A stretch of DNA of 64,000 bases from contig NZ_RMVG01000014.1 in assembly GCF_003813865.1 (NCBI RefSeq), positions 62,001-126,000 of the forward strand, in the 5' to 3' direction. This DNA comes from Candidatus Pantoea deserta. Lineage in GTDB: Bacteria; Pseudomonadota; Gammaproteobacteria; Enterobacterales; Enterobacteriaceae. The translations under genes were made by a program, and so were the position numbers. The notes under the pieces were generated by a model. The model ran no database searches. It was not told where the DNA came from and saw only the letters and a program-made list of their open reading frames with translations. Positions 37,849-46,709 of the stretch are shown here, one piece after another (positions within the stretch are counted from its first letter, which is position 1; every line of letters starts with the position of its first letter).

Positions 37849-38691
37849 ATGCAAAGCATTCTTTCTTCCTGGTTTGTGCAGGGAATGGTTAAAGCCACCA
37901 GCGATATGTGGCTGAAGGGCTGGGACGAGCGTAACGGCGGCAACGTCACGCTGCGTTTGCTGGAGGAGGAGGTGAAACCTTTCGCCAGCGATTTTTACGC
38001 CGAGCCGCGCTGCGTTGAAATGACGAAACCAGCGCCTGAACTGGCGAACTGCTGGTTCCTGGTCACCGGCTCCGGCAAATTTTTCCGCAATGTGCAGCTC
38101 GATCCCGCGGATTGCCTGGCGCTGCTGAAGGTCGATGAGAAAGGGTTGTCCTATAAAATTCACTGGGGCCTGAGCAACGGGGGATTGCCGACCTCGGAAC
38201 TGGCGGCGCATTTCCAGTCGCACAGCGTGCGCAAAGTCGCCACCAACGGCGCCGATCGCGTCATTATGCACTGCCATGCCACCAACTTTATGGCGCTGAG
38301 CTATGTGGTGGAGCTGGATTCGGCGCGCTTTACCCGTCTGTTATGGGAAGGCAGCACCGAATGCCTGGTGGTGTTCCCGGACGGCGTAGGCATTCTGCCG
38401 TGGATGGTGCCGGGCACCGATGAAATCGGCCAGGCGACCGCCGATAAGATGGCCTCGCACAGCATTGTGATGTGGCCGTTCCACGGCATCTTCGGGGCTG
38501 GTCCGACGCTGGATGAAACCTTCGGCCTGATCGATACCGCAGAGAAGTCGTCAGAAGTGATTGTTAAGGTGCTGTCGATGGGCGGCATACGTCAGAGTAT
38601 TACCACTGAACAACTGGTCGCGCTCGGCAAACGCTTTAACGTTATGCCCTGGCAGGCCGCACTTGACGCAGGACCAGCCAATGCTTCGTAA
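37849..38691 (+). CDS. rhaD: Rhamnulose-1-phosphate aldolase
   Basis: Zinc class II aldolase cleaving L-rhamnulose 1-phosphate into DHAP and L-lactaldehyde; 280 residues (E. coli 274). Zinc-binding H-C-H lies in VIMHCHATN, with a third His in [11 protein letters not shown] and the substrate-phosphate loop [11 protein letters not shown] near the start. The L-lactaldehyde formed is the substrate of AldA encoded at 29083-30522. The last 11 bases overlap rhaM. Confidence 0.96.
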   Translation: MQSILSSWFVQGMVKATSDMWLKGWDERNGGNVTLRLLEEEVKPFASDFYAEPRCVEMTKPAPELANCWFLVTGSGKFFRNVQLDPADCLALLKVDEKGLSYKIHWGLSNGGLPTSELAAHFQSHSVRKVATNGADRVIMHCHATNFMALSYVVELDSARFTRLLWEGSTECLVVFPDGVGILPWMVPGTDEIGQATADKMASHSIVMWPFHGIFGAGPTLDETFGLIDTAEKSSEVIVKVLSMGGIRQSITTEQLVALGKRFNVMPWQAALDAGPANAS

Positions 38692-38995
38692 AGCCTTTGT
38701 GATGCAGGTGAACGCCGGTTGCCATAGCGAGTATGAACGTCGCCATTCACCCATCTGGCCGGAGCTGGCGGAAACGCTTAAGGCGCACGGCGCGCATAAC
38801 TACGCGATCTGGCTGGATGCCGAGCGTAATTTGCTGTTTGCCAGCGTAGAGATTGAGTCGGAAGAGCGGTGGAACGCCGTGGCGCAAACGGAGGTGTGCC
38901 AGCGCTGGTGGGCATCCATGAAGGATTTGATGCCGAGCAACCTGGACAACAGCCCGGTCAGCCAGCCGCTAAAACCGGTATTTTTTCTCGAATAA
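38681..38995 (+). CDS. rhaM: L-rhamnose mutarotase
   Basis: Interconverts alpha and beta anomers of L-rhamnose; 104 residues, as in E. coli RhaM. Conserved residues: the His of [31 protein letters not shown], and [14 protein letters not shown] with the Trp pair. Start at ATG 38681 (after AGGA) inside the end of rhaD, so it is translationally coupled. It closes the rhaBADM operon before a strong terminator. Confidence 0.95.
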   Translation: MLRKAFVMQVNAGCHSEYERRHSPIWPELAETLKAHGAHNYAIWLDAERNLLFASVEIESEERWNAVAQTEVCQRWWASMKDLMPSNLDNSPVSQPLKPVFFLE

Positions 38996-39008
38996 CGGCT
39001 GTCGCGCA

Positions 39009-39038
39009 CAGGGCGGGTTTTCCCCGCCCTGTATTTCT
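39009..39038 (+). terminator. Terminator of rhaBADM
   Basis: CAGGGCGGG-N5-CCCGCCCTG, perfect 9-base stem with a T-rich tail (TATTTCTT), 13 bases after rhaM. Confidence 0.85.
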
Positions 39039-39045
39039 TCGCGCA

Positions 39046-39702
39046 TTAAAATATCTGTTTCTTCTGGCACTGACCGGTTAAAACGGGCCACATCGCCATC
39101 AGGGTATCAACGATGTTATCCAGATCGGCCTGCGGCGCACCTTCGCGCGCGCGGACTGACATCCCCTGAAGCAGACAGGCCAGATAGCGAGCCAGAGAGG
39201 TAATATCGGTCTGTGCCGCTATATCGCCGCGCTGCTGACGAGCCGTCAGAAAATCCATCAGGGTTTGCTGCTGCGCATCGTGCTGCTGACGCAGCATACG
39301 CGCGATCTCGCCCGATGAAGAGGAAAGCGCGGTCGAGGTGCAGATAAAAAAGCAGCCTGACGGCGTCTCACAGTCGGTAAAACAGGCTGCCGTGGCGCGA
39401 AACCAACCTTCAATCGCTTCGGCGACCGATTTACTCTCATCCTGTAGCGCGGCATTACGGTAGGCGCTAAAGCGTTCGATATAGCGCTCCATCGCTGCGC
39501 GAAACAGTCCTTCCTTATTAACAAACTCGGCATAGAGCGTCGGCGCCTTGGCGCCGGTTGCGGCGACGAGATCGGAGAGGGAGGTGCCTTCATATCCGTG
39601 AGTCCAGAACAATGTCAGCGCTTTATCCAGCGCAGCATCGCGGTCAAAAGTTTTAGGCCGACCGCGACATTTTTTCAGGGCCTCATCAGCATACTGGCTC
39701 AT
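39046..39702 (-). CDS. comR: TetR repressor, ComR-like (copper-responsive regulator of bhsA)
   Basis: TetR-family repressor of 218 residues. Its DNA-binding domain (about 13-60) is very like E. coli ComR (YcfQ): RGRPKTFDRDAALDKALTLF, GYEGTSLSDLVAATGAKAPT and LYAEFVNKEGLF, and the tail QGMSVRAREGA also agrees. The ligand domain has cysteines (ACFTDCE, GCFFICTST) that may serve metal or redox sensing, since ComR senses copper. It is divergent from a bhsA gene, the known ComR target, with CGATCG-centred palindromes between. GAGGAT lies before the start. Confidence 0.85.
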   Translation of the reverse strand: MSQYADEALKKCRGRPKTFDRDAALDKALTLFWTHGYEGTSLSDLVAATGAKAPTLYAEFVNKEGLFRAAMERYIERFSAYRNAALQDESKSVAEAIEGWFRATAACFTDCETPSGCFFICTSTALSSSSGEIARMLRQQHDAQQQTLMDFLTARQQRGDIAAQTDITSLARYLACLLQGMSVRAREGAPQADLDNIVDTLMAMWPVLTGQCQKKQIF

Positions 39703-39734
39703 AAATCCTCACATCAAAAAAACATGCTATTAAA

Positions 39735-39748
39735 TTACCGATCATTAT
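39735..39748. promoter_or_regulatory. ComR-type operator, copy 1
   Basis: TTACCGATCATTAT agrees with the palindrome TTAACGATCGTTAA (copy 3) at 11 of 14 positions. It lies 33 bases before the comR start, placed for autorepression. Confidence 0.45.
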
Positions 39749-39879
39749 AAAAATATGCAAGCCAGCCCGCGCGTCCTTTTCGCAAGGTTATCATTTTGTG
39801 CCTTGCGGCCTGCTTTTCACCCTAATGGTTAAGTTGAAAAGGGCGCTGAAGCCCATAATCACGCCACTTCAGCAATAAA

Positions 39880-39893
39880 ATAACGATCGATAA
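39880..39893. promoter_or_regulatory. ComR-type operator, copy 2
   Basis: ATAACGATCGATAA agrees with copy 3 at 12 of 14 positions. It lies on the bhsA side of the divergent promoter. Confidence 0.5.
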
Positions 39894-39934
39894 AAAAACA
39901 TTGACGCAGGGTCATCCCATGCTCTACCATTAAT

Positions 39935-39948
39935 TTAACGATCGTTAA
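39935..39948. promoter_or_regulatory. ComR-type operator, copy 3 (perfect palindrome)
   Basis: TTAACGATCGTTAA is a perfect 14-base palindrome, 47 bases before the bhsA start. A half-copy (TTAACGA) follows at about 39954-39960. Assignment to ComR is from position and repetition. Confidence 0.6.
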
Positions 39949-39994
39949 TTAATTTAACGACCCCTTTTAAAACCCGAATATGAGAGCCGAAATC

Positions 39995-40252
39995 ATGAAA
40001 ACCATCAAACTGACCCTGGCCGCTGTAGCCCTGAGCACCCTGACTTTTGGCGCATTCGCCGCCGACCAGGTCAACAGCGATCCCCTGCATCAGACGCCGG
40101 TTGGCACCATTTCAGCGCAGGGTGGTTCTAACCTGGATTCACTGGAAGCGCAGCTCAACGCGAAAGCGGATGCCGCAGGCGCGAAATCTTTTCGCATCAC
40201 TTCTACTTCAGGTCAGAACAACCTGCACGGCACGGCAGTGATTTATCAGTAA
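39995..40252 (+). CDS. bhsA: Multiple stress resistance protein BhsA
   Basis: Outer-membrane-associated DUF1471 protein affecting copper permeability, stress resistance and biofilm in E. coli. 85 residues, as in E. coli BhsA: signal peptide ending AFA (about 1-22), then VGTISAQGGSNLDSLEAQL and AKSFRITSTSGQNNLHGTAVIYQ, nearly the BhsA sequence. I start at ATG 39995, not 39980, because it begins the signal peptide exactly (MKTIKLTL). Divergent from comR and under its candidate operators. The paralogue at 40281 follows after 28 bases. Confidence 0.92.
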   Translation: MKTIKLTLAAVALSTLTFGAFAADQVNSDPLHQTPVGTISAQGGSNLDSLEAQLNAKADAAGAKSFRITSTSGQNNLHGTAVIYQ

Positions 40253-40280
40253 TCGCGTCGCGGCAGTTAAGGAGGAGAGG

Positions 40281-40538
40281 ATGAAAAGCGTAAAATATGC
40301 CGTACTGGCGGCGCTGATCGGCACGTTTTCACTGGTCGGCGCGGTGGCACAAACCACCGGGATAGCGCCTGACTATGCAGGCAGCAGCCGCGCAGTTAAC
40401 GTGAGCGGCAGCAGCAATTTTATTTCGCTGGAGCAGCAGCTGTCGGGAAAGCAGGACGCGCTTCGCGTAAAGCCTTTACGCATCACTTCGACCTCTGGGA
40501 CCAGCAGGCTGTCTGGCACCGCCGCGAACCCTGATTAA
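40281..40538 (+). CDS. Divergent BhsA-like (DUF1471) protein
   Basis: Also 85 residues, with signal peptide (VKYAVLAALIGTFSLVGAVA) and a YdgH/BhsA-like core: SGSSNFISLEQQL and LRITSTSGTSRLSGTA. It differs from the family at the usual AGAKSF turn (here LRVKPL) and at the end: the typical strand VIYK is replaced by ANPD. This suggests a tandem duplicate that is drifting in function or decaying. A very strong ribosome site (AGGAGGAG) and an intact frame argue for expression. Confidence 0.8.
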   Translation: MKSVKYAVLAALIGTFSLVGAVAQTTGIAPDYAGSSRAVNVSGSSNFISLEQQLSGKQDALRVKPLRITSTSGTSRLSGTAANPD

Positions 40539-40540
40539 CG

Positions 40541-40579
40541 AAAAGGGCTTCAGAGTATGAACTCTGAAGCCCTTTTTTT
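40541..40579. terminator. Strong bidirectional terminator
   Basis: Perfect 16-base stem (arms 40541-40556 and 40561-40576, core AGGGCTTCAGAGT) with ATGA loop and a T-run after it. A-rich bases before it allow it to end leftward transcription of sotB as well. Confidence 0.93.
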
Positions 40580-41762
40580 ATCCGTTGCTGCGCAGCTGCG
40601 GATATTTGCGAAAACTGTACAGACACCAGAACAGAGCGACCAGCCCCAGCAGCGCTCCCGTATTACCCACGTCGGCCATGCTCATATGGCGGCTAACCTG
40701 ATTGCCCAGCAGCGCGCCCGCGCCAATGCCGATGTTATAAATGCCCGACATCAGCGACATCGCCACATCGGTGGCGTCTGGAGCCAGCGACAGCACGCGC
40801 ACCTGCATCGCCAGACCAATCATCATCATCGCCATACCCCACAGAATACAGAGCGTCGAAATGGCGACGGGACGCAGCGCTGCAAAAATCAGCAGCCCCA
40901 TACACAGGGTAATGGCCGCGATGGCGGCAATCAGCAGCGCCGACGGAAATTTATTGCCCAGCGAACTGAACAGAACGCTGCCCAGGATACCGGCGGAACC
41001 AAACAGCAGCAGCAGCAGCGTTGTGAAATTTTCATCTGCGTTAGCCACCAGCTGCATAAAGGGTTCGATATAGCTGTAAGCGGTGTAGTGCGCGGTGACG
41101 ACCAGCGTGACCAGCAGATACATGCTCACCAGCGCCGGACGGCGAAACAGCATGGGGACGCTGCTCAGGGAGCCGGTATGCTCGCTGGGCAGGCGCGGCA
41201 GAATGCGCGCCAGCAGCACCATTAGCACGAGAGCGGACAGCCCAATCATGCCAAAGGTAGTGCGCCAGCCCAGATACTGCCCCACCACGCGGCCAATCGG
41301 CACACCCAGCACCATGGCCAGCGCGGTGCCCGTTGCCAGCATACTTAGCGCCTGCGTCTTTTTCCCGGCAGGGGCAACGCGAATGGCCAGCGACGCGGTG
41401 ATTGACCAGAAGACGGCGTGCGCCAGCGCAATGCCGATACGCGACAGCACCAGCGAGTCGAAACTCCATGCAAATGTCGACAGCACATGGCTGGCGATAA
41501 ACACCAGAAACAGCACCGACAGCAGAATGCGTCGCTCAACGTTGCGCGTCAGCAGCATCAGCGGCAGCGACAGCAGCGCCACGACCCAGGCATAAATGGT
41601 GAGCATAATACCCACGTCGGCGCTTTTCATATTGAAGCTGGCGCCAATGTCAGACAGCAGGCCGACCGGAACAAACTCAGTGGTGTTAAAAACAAACGCG
41701 GCGATGGCCAGCAGCACCACGCGTAGCCAGGCCGTTTTACGGGATACAGTAGTTGATTGCAT
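40578..41762 (-). CDS. sotB: Sugar efflux transporter SotB (MFS)
   Basis: 12-helix inner-membrane exporter of sugars such as arabinose and IPTG, very like E. coli SotB (YdeA): [65 protein letters not shown] and [16 protein letters not shown] start at ATG 41762 (MQSTTVSRK), giving 394 residues (E. coli 396); an upstream ATG at 41810 adds 16 residues with no homology. Neither has a good ribosome site. It converges on the BhsA-like pair. Confidence 0.92.
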   Translation of the reverse strand: MQSTTVSRKTAWLRVVLLAIAAFVFNTTEFVPVGLLSDIGASFNMKSADVGIMLTIYAWVVALLSLPLMLLTRNVERRILLSVLFLVFIASHVLSTFAWSFDSLVLSRIGIALAHAVFWSITASLAIRVAPAGKKTQALSMLATGTALAMVLGVPIGRVVGQYLGWRTTFGMIGLSALVLMVLLARILPRLPSEHTGSLSSVPMLFRRPALVSMYLLVTLVVTAHYTAYSYIEPFMQLVANADENFTTLLLLLFGSAGILGSVLFSSLGNKFPSALLIAAIAAITLCMGLLIFAALRPVAISTLCILWGMAMMMIGLAMQVRVLSLAPDATDVAMSLMSGIYNIGIGAGALLGNQVSRHMSMADVGNTGALLGLVALFWCLYSFRKYPQLRSNG

Positions 41763-41942
41763 GAAAGTAAAATTAGTCAGAACAACAATAAACGGATGCC
41801 GCACAGGCATCCACGAAAGTGACTTGCGTCACAAATTATTGACTATTGTGGAGGAATTGCACGCTCAGGGGAACGCTGAAACAGGGTTTTATTTCTGAAA
41901 AATAGTTATCGCCCGCTGGCCGGGCGATAAACCGGAAGAGGA

Positions 41943-42479
41943 TCAGCCGAATTTGCCGGGCATCATGCGCTTAAGCGTGGAGTCCTTGAGAAAATAGTGA
42001 TGGAACAGCGCAGCGGCGGCATGCACGCCCACTAGCCAGTAGCCCATCGGCGCCAGGGTTTCATGCCAGTCTATGAGCGTGTCAGAAAGATCGAAGTTCG
42101 GCTCGCTCGCCACGGGCATCGGAATACCAAACAGCCACCAGTCGCGCCCGCGCAGATAGCGCGAGGTCAGGCCCAGAACAGGCAGGGTGATAAACAGGGC
42201 ATAAATCAGCGTGTGCACCAGATGAGCAAGACCGGTCTGCCAGCGCGCTATGGGCGGAGTAATCGCCGGGCTTGGGTGGCGCGTGCGTAGAAACAGGCGC
42301 GCCACCATCAGCAACAGCACGCAAAAGCCCGCGCTAAAATGCGTAACGATCATGGCATAGCCCTGCCAGGAGCCGCGCTGGGCAAAGCCACGCAGCTCAA
42401 TGGTGGCGTAAGCCAGCGCAACCAACAGAAAGGTCATCCAGTGTAGGGCAATTTGTGAAGCGGCATATTTTTCGCGCAT
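41943..42479 (-). CDS. cybB: Cytochrome b561
   Basis: Di-haem inner-membrane cytochrome b of 178 residues (E. coli CybB 176) with four helices. Haem-ligand histidines lie in SQIALHWMTFLL (helix 1), VTHFSAGF (helix 2), and DWHETLAPMGYWLVGVHAAAALFHHYF (helices 3-4). It reduces ubiquinone with superoxide in vitro in E. coli. I start at MREKYAAS (42479); the upstream frame to 42515 lacks homology. Confidence 0.92.
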   Translation of the reverse strand: MREKYAASQIALHWMTFLLVALAYATIELRGFAQRGSWQGYAMIVTHFSAGFCVLLLMVARLFLRTRHPSPAITPPIARWQTGLAHLVHTLIYALFITLPVLGLTSRYLRGRDWWLFGIPMPVASEPNFDLSDTLIDWHETLAPMGYWLVGVHAAAALFHHYFLKDSTLKRMMPGKFG

Positions 42480-42589
42480 AGTCTGCTCATGCAACAGGAA
42501 AGAGACCTCTACCATACCTGAAATACATACGAAATTTTAACAAACTGGCGCAACGGCGATCCTCTGCTGGCAGACCAGCATAATCAGAG

Positions 42590-42841
42590 TCAGGCAGTAT
42601 GCTTTAGTGCCACGCTATTCTGATTGTTCAGGTTTTTTTTTATCGGCAGTGGACAACAGGATTCGCAGCCCAGCGCGCTGGCATAGTATTTACGCGCCTG
42701 AAGGATGGCGGCATTGGCGGTATAAAAAGTGCCAAGGAACATTCTGGCGTCAAGCGGGGGAAGATACTTGCAGCCTGCGGCATGAACGACGTGGTTATCG
42801 TTGTAGCCTGAGTGTTTAGAAACGTAGTAGTAATGACCCAT
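42590..42841 (-). CDS. Small Cys/His-rich protein, unnamed family
   Basis: 83-residue cytoplasmic protein beginning MGHYYYVSKHSG. A pattern of His and Cys (NHVVHAAGCKYLPP and GCESCCP) suggests metal binding. I recall small proteins in many Gram-negatives with the same order (xYYYV, HxxxCxYLP, LGxF, A-x-x-A, GCxxC), but no name. GAGGATG lies seven bases before the start. It is downstream of nothing obvious and may be monocistronic. Confidence 0.75.
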   Translation of the reverse strand: MGHYYYVSKHSGYNDNHVVHAAGCKYLPPLDARMFLGTFYTANAAILQARKYYASALGCESCCPLPIKKNLNNQNSVALKHTA

Positions 42842-42965
42842 GGGGACATCCTCATTGCTGTGAATAAAAATACATTTATTGTTGGAATGGAAGGGATTAT
42901 AGCGGGGATTGAGGATTTTTTTCGCGCTGGCCCTGATTAGTAAGCAGACTCAGTATATTCAGGCT

Positions 42966-42992
42966 AAAAAGGACGCAAAAGCGTCCTTTTTT
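42966..42992. terminator. Terminator of ynfM
   Basis: AAAAAGGACGC-AAAA-GCGTCCTTTTT, perfect stem with T-runs on both strands. It starts 13 bases past the ynfM stop on the minus strand. Confidence 0.88.
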
Positions 42993-43004
42993 GCGCAATG
43001 CGGT

Positions 43005-44261
43005 TTACAGATTTTTTTGCAGCAGACGCCAGCCAACCAGCAAAGCGAAAACTAACAGCAGAGAAATAAATGTCGTAATTCCTGTCCAGCCGAAACGGTA
43101 CCAGAACAGGCCACCGAGCGTACCGGCTACGCTGGAACCCACATAATAACTGAAGAGATAAAGCGATGAGGCCTGACCTTTAGCGCGCCGCGCTCGTGAG
43201 CCAATCCAGCCGCTGGCAACCGCATGCGCGGCGAAAAAGCCGGCGGTGAACAGCATCATGCCGACAAAAATCAGCCATACCGCGTTAAATGCCGTGATCA
43301 GCAGACCTGTCAGCATCAGGGCCGTTGCGCCCAGCAACACCGGGCCGCGTCCCAGCTTCATGGTCAGCGCGCCGGCTTTGGGCGAACTCCACGATCCGGT
43401 CAGATAGACCACTGACAGCAGACCCACAATCGTCTGGCTGAGATGATAAGGCGCGTCGAGCAGTCGATAGCCGATGTAGTTGAACAGTGTGACAAAGGCG
43501 CCCATCAGCAAAAAGCCTTCGGCGAACAGCAGCGGCAAACCCGCGTCGCGCCAGTGGAGGCGAAAGTTAATCATCAGACTGCGGGGTTTCAGCGAGGCGG
43601 GGCGGAAGTGGCGGGAGGCCGGCAATATCCACCAGAACATCAGCGCCGCCGCAAGGGCGCAGCAGCCGATGGCGGCAATGGCGATACGCCAGGAAAACAG
43701 GTCTGTCAGCACACCGCTCAGCAAACGGCCGCTCATGCCGCCGATGGAGTTACCGCTGATATACAGCCCCATGGAAAACGCGACCACGCTGGGGTGGATC
43801 TCTTCGCTCAGATAGGTCATGCCGACCGCGGCGACGCCGCTTAACGATAACCCCGTCAGCGCACGCATCAGCAATATGCCCTGCCAGCTGTGCATGGTGG
43901 CGGAGAGCAGCGTGCAGAATGCGGCCAGCATCAGCGCCGTCACCATAACATTTTTGCGACCGATGGCGTCGGAAAGCGGGCCGGTCACCAGCAGCCCAAG
44001 CGCCATCAGGCCGGTGGCGACAGAGAGCGAAATACTGCTTTCCGCGGGGGAGACGCCGAACTGCGCAGACAGCACGGGCAGAATAGGCTGCACGCAGTAG
44101 AGCAGAGCGAAGGTAGCGAGACCAGCGGAAAAGAGCGCCAGCGTAACGCGCATAAACTGCGTCGTCCCGCGCTTAATCCATACGGGCGATGACGTCGTGG
44201 TTATGGCGGCAGGGTCGGTTATCTCATCATCGAGCGTAACCGCCGGGGAAGAGTGACGCAC
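43005..44261 (-). CDS. ynfM: MFS transporter YnfM
   Basis: 12-helix inner-membrane exporter of 418 residues; the E. coli protein is linked to arabinose/acid stress export, but its natural substrate is unknown. Signatures: FALLYCVQPILPVLSAQFGVSPAESS, GPLSDAIGRKNVM and GLSLSGVAAVGMTYLSEE. A long cytosolic N-terminal arm precedes helix 1 (about 1-30). It is divergent from its LysR neighbour ynfL, as in E. coli. Confidence 0.88.
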   Translation of the reverse strand: MRHSSPAVTLDDEITDPAAITTTSSPVWIKRGTTQFMRVTLALFSAGLATFALLYCVQPILPVLSAQFGVSPAESSISLSVATGLMALGLLVTGPLSDAIGRKNVMVTALMLAAFCTLLSATMHSWQGILLMRALTGLSLSGVAAVGMTYLSEEIHPSVVAFSMGLYISGNSIGGMSGRLLSGVLTDLFSWRIAIAAIGCCALAAALMFWWILPASRHFRPASLKPRSLMINFRLHWRDAGLPLLFAEGFLLMGAFVTLFNYIGYRLLDAPYHLSQTIVGLLSVVYLTGSWSSPKAGALTMKLGRGPVLLGATALMLTGLLITAFNAVWLIFVGMMLFTAGFFAAHAVASGWIGSRARRAKGQASSLYLFSYYVGSSVAGTLGGLFWYRFGWTGITTFISLLLVFALLVGWRLLQKNL

Positions 44262-44353
44262 GGTAATTCCTCATAAAGAACGGAATCTCTACTCTAGGAA
44301 AGCGCCAGTAGGTTGTCTAATATATTAATAATCTCAATTGATATGTAATAAAT

Positions 44354-45250
44354 ATGAATATTGAACTGCGTCATCTTCGTTATTTTCTGGCGGTGGCCGA
44401 AGAGCTGCACTTTGGCCGCGCGGCGCAGAGACTGCATATTTCGCAGCCGCCGCTGAGCCAGCAAATCATGCAGCTGGAACAGGAGATCGAGGCGAAGCTG
44501 TTTACCCGCAGTAATCGCAGCGTGCAGCTGACGCCGGCAGGCCGGCAGTTTCTTATCGATGCGCGTGCGATTTTACAGCAGGTCGAACAGGCAGCCGGGC
44601 GGGCGGCGCGGCTGCAACGCGGAGAAGAAGGGGAGCTGCGTATAGGTTTTACCTCTTCCGCGCCTTTTACCGGGCTGGTGTCAGACGCGCTCTATCAGTT
44701 TCGTCAGCGCTGGCCGCAGGTGCATATTCAGATGCAGGAGATCAACACGCGCCAGCAGCTGGCGCCGCTTCATGAAGGTCAGCTTGATTTGGGCGTTATG
44801 CGCAACACGACGCTGCCGCCTGACCTGCGCCATCAGCTGCTGCTGCGTGAACCCCTGCGCGCCGTGGTGCACTGGGCGCATCCGCTGGCGGATGCGGAGA
44901 CGATTTCCGTCAGCGCGCTGGCCAGCGAACCCTTTATTTTTTTCGATCCGCAGGGCGGGACTGCGCTGCACGGCGAAATTCTCGGCCTGCTGCATCGCTA
45001 TCATATCAAGCCGCACATCATGCAGGAGGTAGGCGAGGCGATGACCATTCTTGGGCTGGTGGCGACCGGTCTGGGCGTCTCGATTCTGCCTGCCTCCTTT
45101 GCCCGCGCGCGTCTGGCTGATGTGGTCTGGTTGCCGCTTCAGGAACAAGACGCACAGTCAGAAGTGTGGCTGGTGTGGTCCGGCGAGCGAGAACCCTCGA
45201 CGCAAATGCGCAACATGATGCAGTTACTCCAGCCCGCAGCGGATAAATAA
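44354..45250 (+). CDS. ynfL: LysR-type regulator YnfL
   Basis: LysR factor of 298 residues, near-identical in arrangement to E. coli YnfL: IELRHLRYFLAVAEELHFGRAA, LHISQPPLSQQIMQLE, then LRIGFTSSAPF and EAMTILGLVATGLGVSILPASF. It probably controls the divergent ynfM through the 92-base AT-rich spacer. The ATG has no clear ribosome site. Confidence 0.9.
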   Translation: MNIELRHLRYFLAVAEELHFGRAAQRLHISQPPLSQQIMQLEQEIEAKLFTRSNRSVQLTPAGRQFLIDARAILQQVEQAAGRAARLQRGEEGELRIGFTSSAPFTGLVSDALYQFRQRWPQVHIQMQEINTRQQLAPLHEGQLDLGVMRNTTLPPDLRHQLLLREPLRAVVHWAHPLADAETISVSALASEPFIFFDPQGGTALHGEILGLLHRYHIKPHIMQEVGEAMTILGLVATGLGVSILPASFARARLADVVWLPLQEQDAQSEVWLVWSGEREPSTQMRNMMQLLQPAADK

Positions 45251-45387
45251 GGACCAGACCTTAATCAAAGCCGGGTTTTTTATGTGCTGTAAATCACATT
45301 TCAAATCAAATGTTTGACGCTCAGGCGTAATCTGCATCACCATAGTCGCTGTTTATTTAGAAGCGCGAAAATAACCGGGAGCAAGGC

Positions 45388-46605
45388 GTGAATCTGGACA
45401 GTCAGCCTGGCCATATTGACCAGATCAAACAGACCAATGCAGGGGTTGTCTATCGACTGATCGATCTCCACGGCCCCATCTCGCGTATCGAACTTTCAAG
45501 GCTGGCGCAGCTCGCTCCCGCCAGCATTACCAAAATTGTGCGTGAAATGCTGGATGCGCATCTGGTGCAGGAAACCGAGTTTCAGGAGCCGGGTTCGCGC
45601 GGCCGTCCGGCGATAGGGCTGATTCTGGATACCGTTGCCTGGCACTATCTTGCCGCACGGCTGTACCGGGGCGTTTTAACGCTGACGTTGCGCGATCTCA
45701 GCGGTCGCGCCCTGGTTGAGGAATCCCTGCCGTTGCCTGACGAAAGTCAGCAGCCATTACTCTCTTCATTAATTGAGCAGGTTGACACCTTTTTTATTCG
45801 CCATCAGCACAGGCTGGAACGGCTGACGGCTATTGCCATGAGCTTGCCCGGCCTGATTAACGCCGCTTCAGGGGTGGTGCATCGCTTACCGGGCTACGCG
45901 GCCCAGGAGATGCCGCTGGGGGATGCTCTGGCGCAGCACACGGGCGTGCCGGTTTTCATTCAGCATGACATTTCAGCCTGGACGCTGGCCGAGTCGCTGT
46001 TCGGCGCATCCCGCGGCGCCCAGGATGTGATTCAAATTGTCATCGATGATACCGTCGGCGCGGGCGTTATCAGCGGCGGTCAGCTGCTGCATAAAAGCGG
46101 CCGCGCGCTGGTCGAGATTGGCCACACGCAAATCGATCCCTACGGGCAGCAGTGCTATTGCGGCAATCACGGCTGTCTGGAAACGGTGGCCAGCACCGGC
46201 AGTCTGCTGGCGCTGGCGGCGCAGCGGCTGTTGGTGCAGCCGGACAGCGTGCTGCATCAGCAGCCGTTAACGCTGGCGTCGCTCTGTCTGGCGGCTCAGC
46301 AAGGGGACCGCGTGGCGCGCGACGTTATCGCAGGCGTCGGGCATCACATCGGCCGCATGCTGGCGATGATGATCAATATTTTCAATCCGCAGCATATCTT
46401 AATCGGCTCGCCTCTTAATCAGGCCGCCGATGTGCTGTTTCCCGCCGTCAGCAGCACGATCCGTCAGCAGGCGTTGCCTGCCTACAGCGAGGCGATCCAG
46501 CTGGCGCCCACCGAATTTCGCGAACCCGGTACGCTGGGGGCGGCGGCGTTAATCAAGGACGCGCTCTATAGCGGCTATTTGTTAGTGAAGCTGTTACAAG
46601 GTTGA
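45388..46605 (+). CDS. mlc: Transcriptional repressor Mlc (DgsA)
   Basis: ROK-family repressor of ptsG, ptsHI, manXYZ and malT, which is sequestered by unphosphorylated EIICB-Glc at the membrane. 405 residues (E. coli 406). N-terminal helix-turn-helix (SRIELSRLAQLAPASITKIVREML), zinc-binding cysteines in CYCGNHGCLE, and the start GHIDQIKQTNAGVVYRLID are the same as in E. coli. The C-terminal LLVKLLQG amphipathic helix is kept. Start GTG 45388, with GGAGCAAGG upstream. Confidence 0.95.
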   Translation: MNLDSQPGHIDQIKQTNAGVVYRLIDLHGPISRIELSRLAQLAPASITKIVREMLDAHLVQETEFQEPGSRGRPAIGLILDTVAWHYLAARLYRGVLTLTLRDLSGRALVEESLPLPDESQQPLLSSLIEQVDTFFIRHQHRLERLTAIAMSLPGLINAASGVVHRLPGYAAQEMPLGDALAQHTGVPVFIQHDISAWTLAESLFGASRGAQDVIQIVIDDTVGAGVISGGQLLHKSGRALVEIGHTQIDPYGQQCYCGNHGCLETVASTGSLLALAAQRLLVQPDSVLHQQPLTLASLCLAAQQGDRVARDVIAGVGHHIGRMLAMMINIFNPQHILIGSPLNQAADVLFPAVSSTIRQQALPAYSEAIQLAPTEFREPGTLGAAALIKDALYSGYLLVKLLQG

Positions 46606-46709
46606 GCTCGACTGAACTTTGCGCTAACGCAAGCTGACTGGCGTCCACATTCCCTACAATGCGTTTTACATTTTTTGTAAAAAGATGCAAAACGTTGAGG
46701 AGGAGTGAA

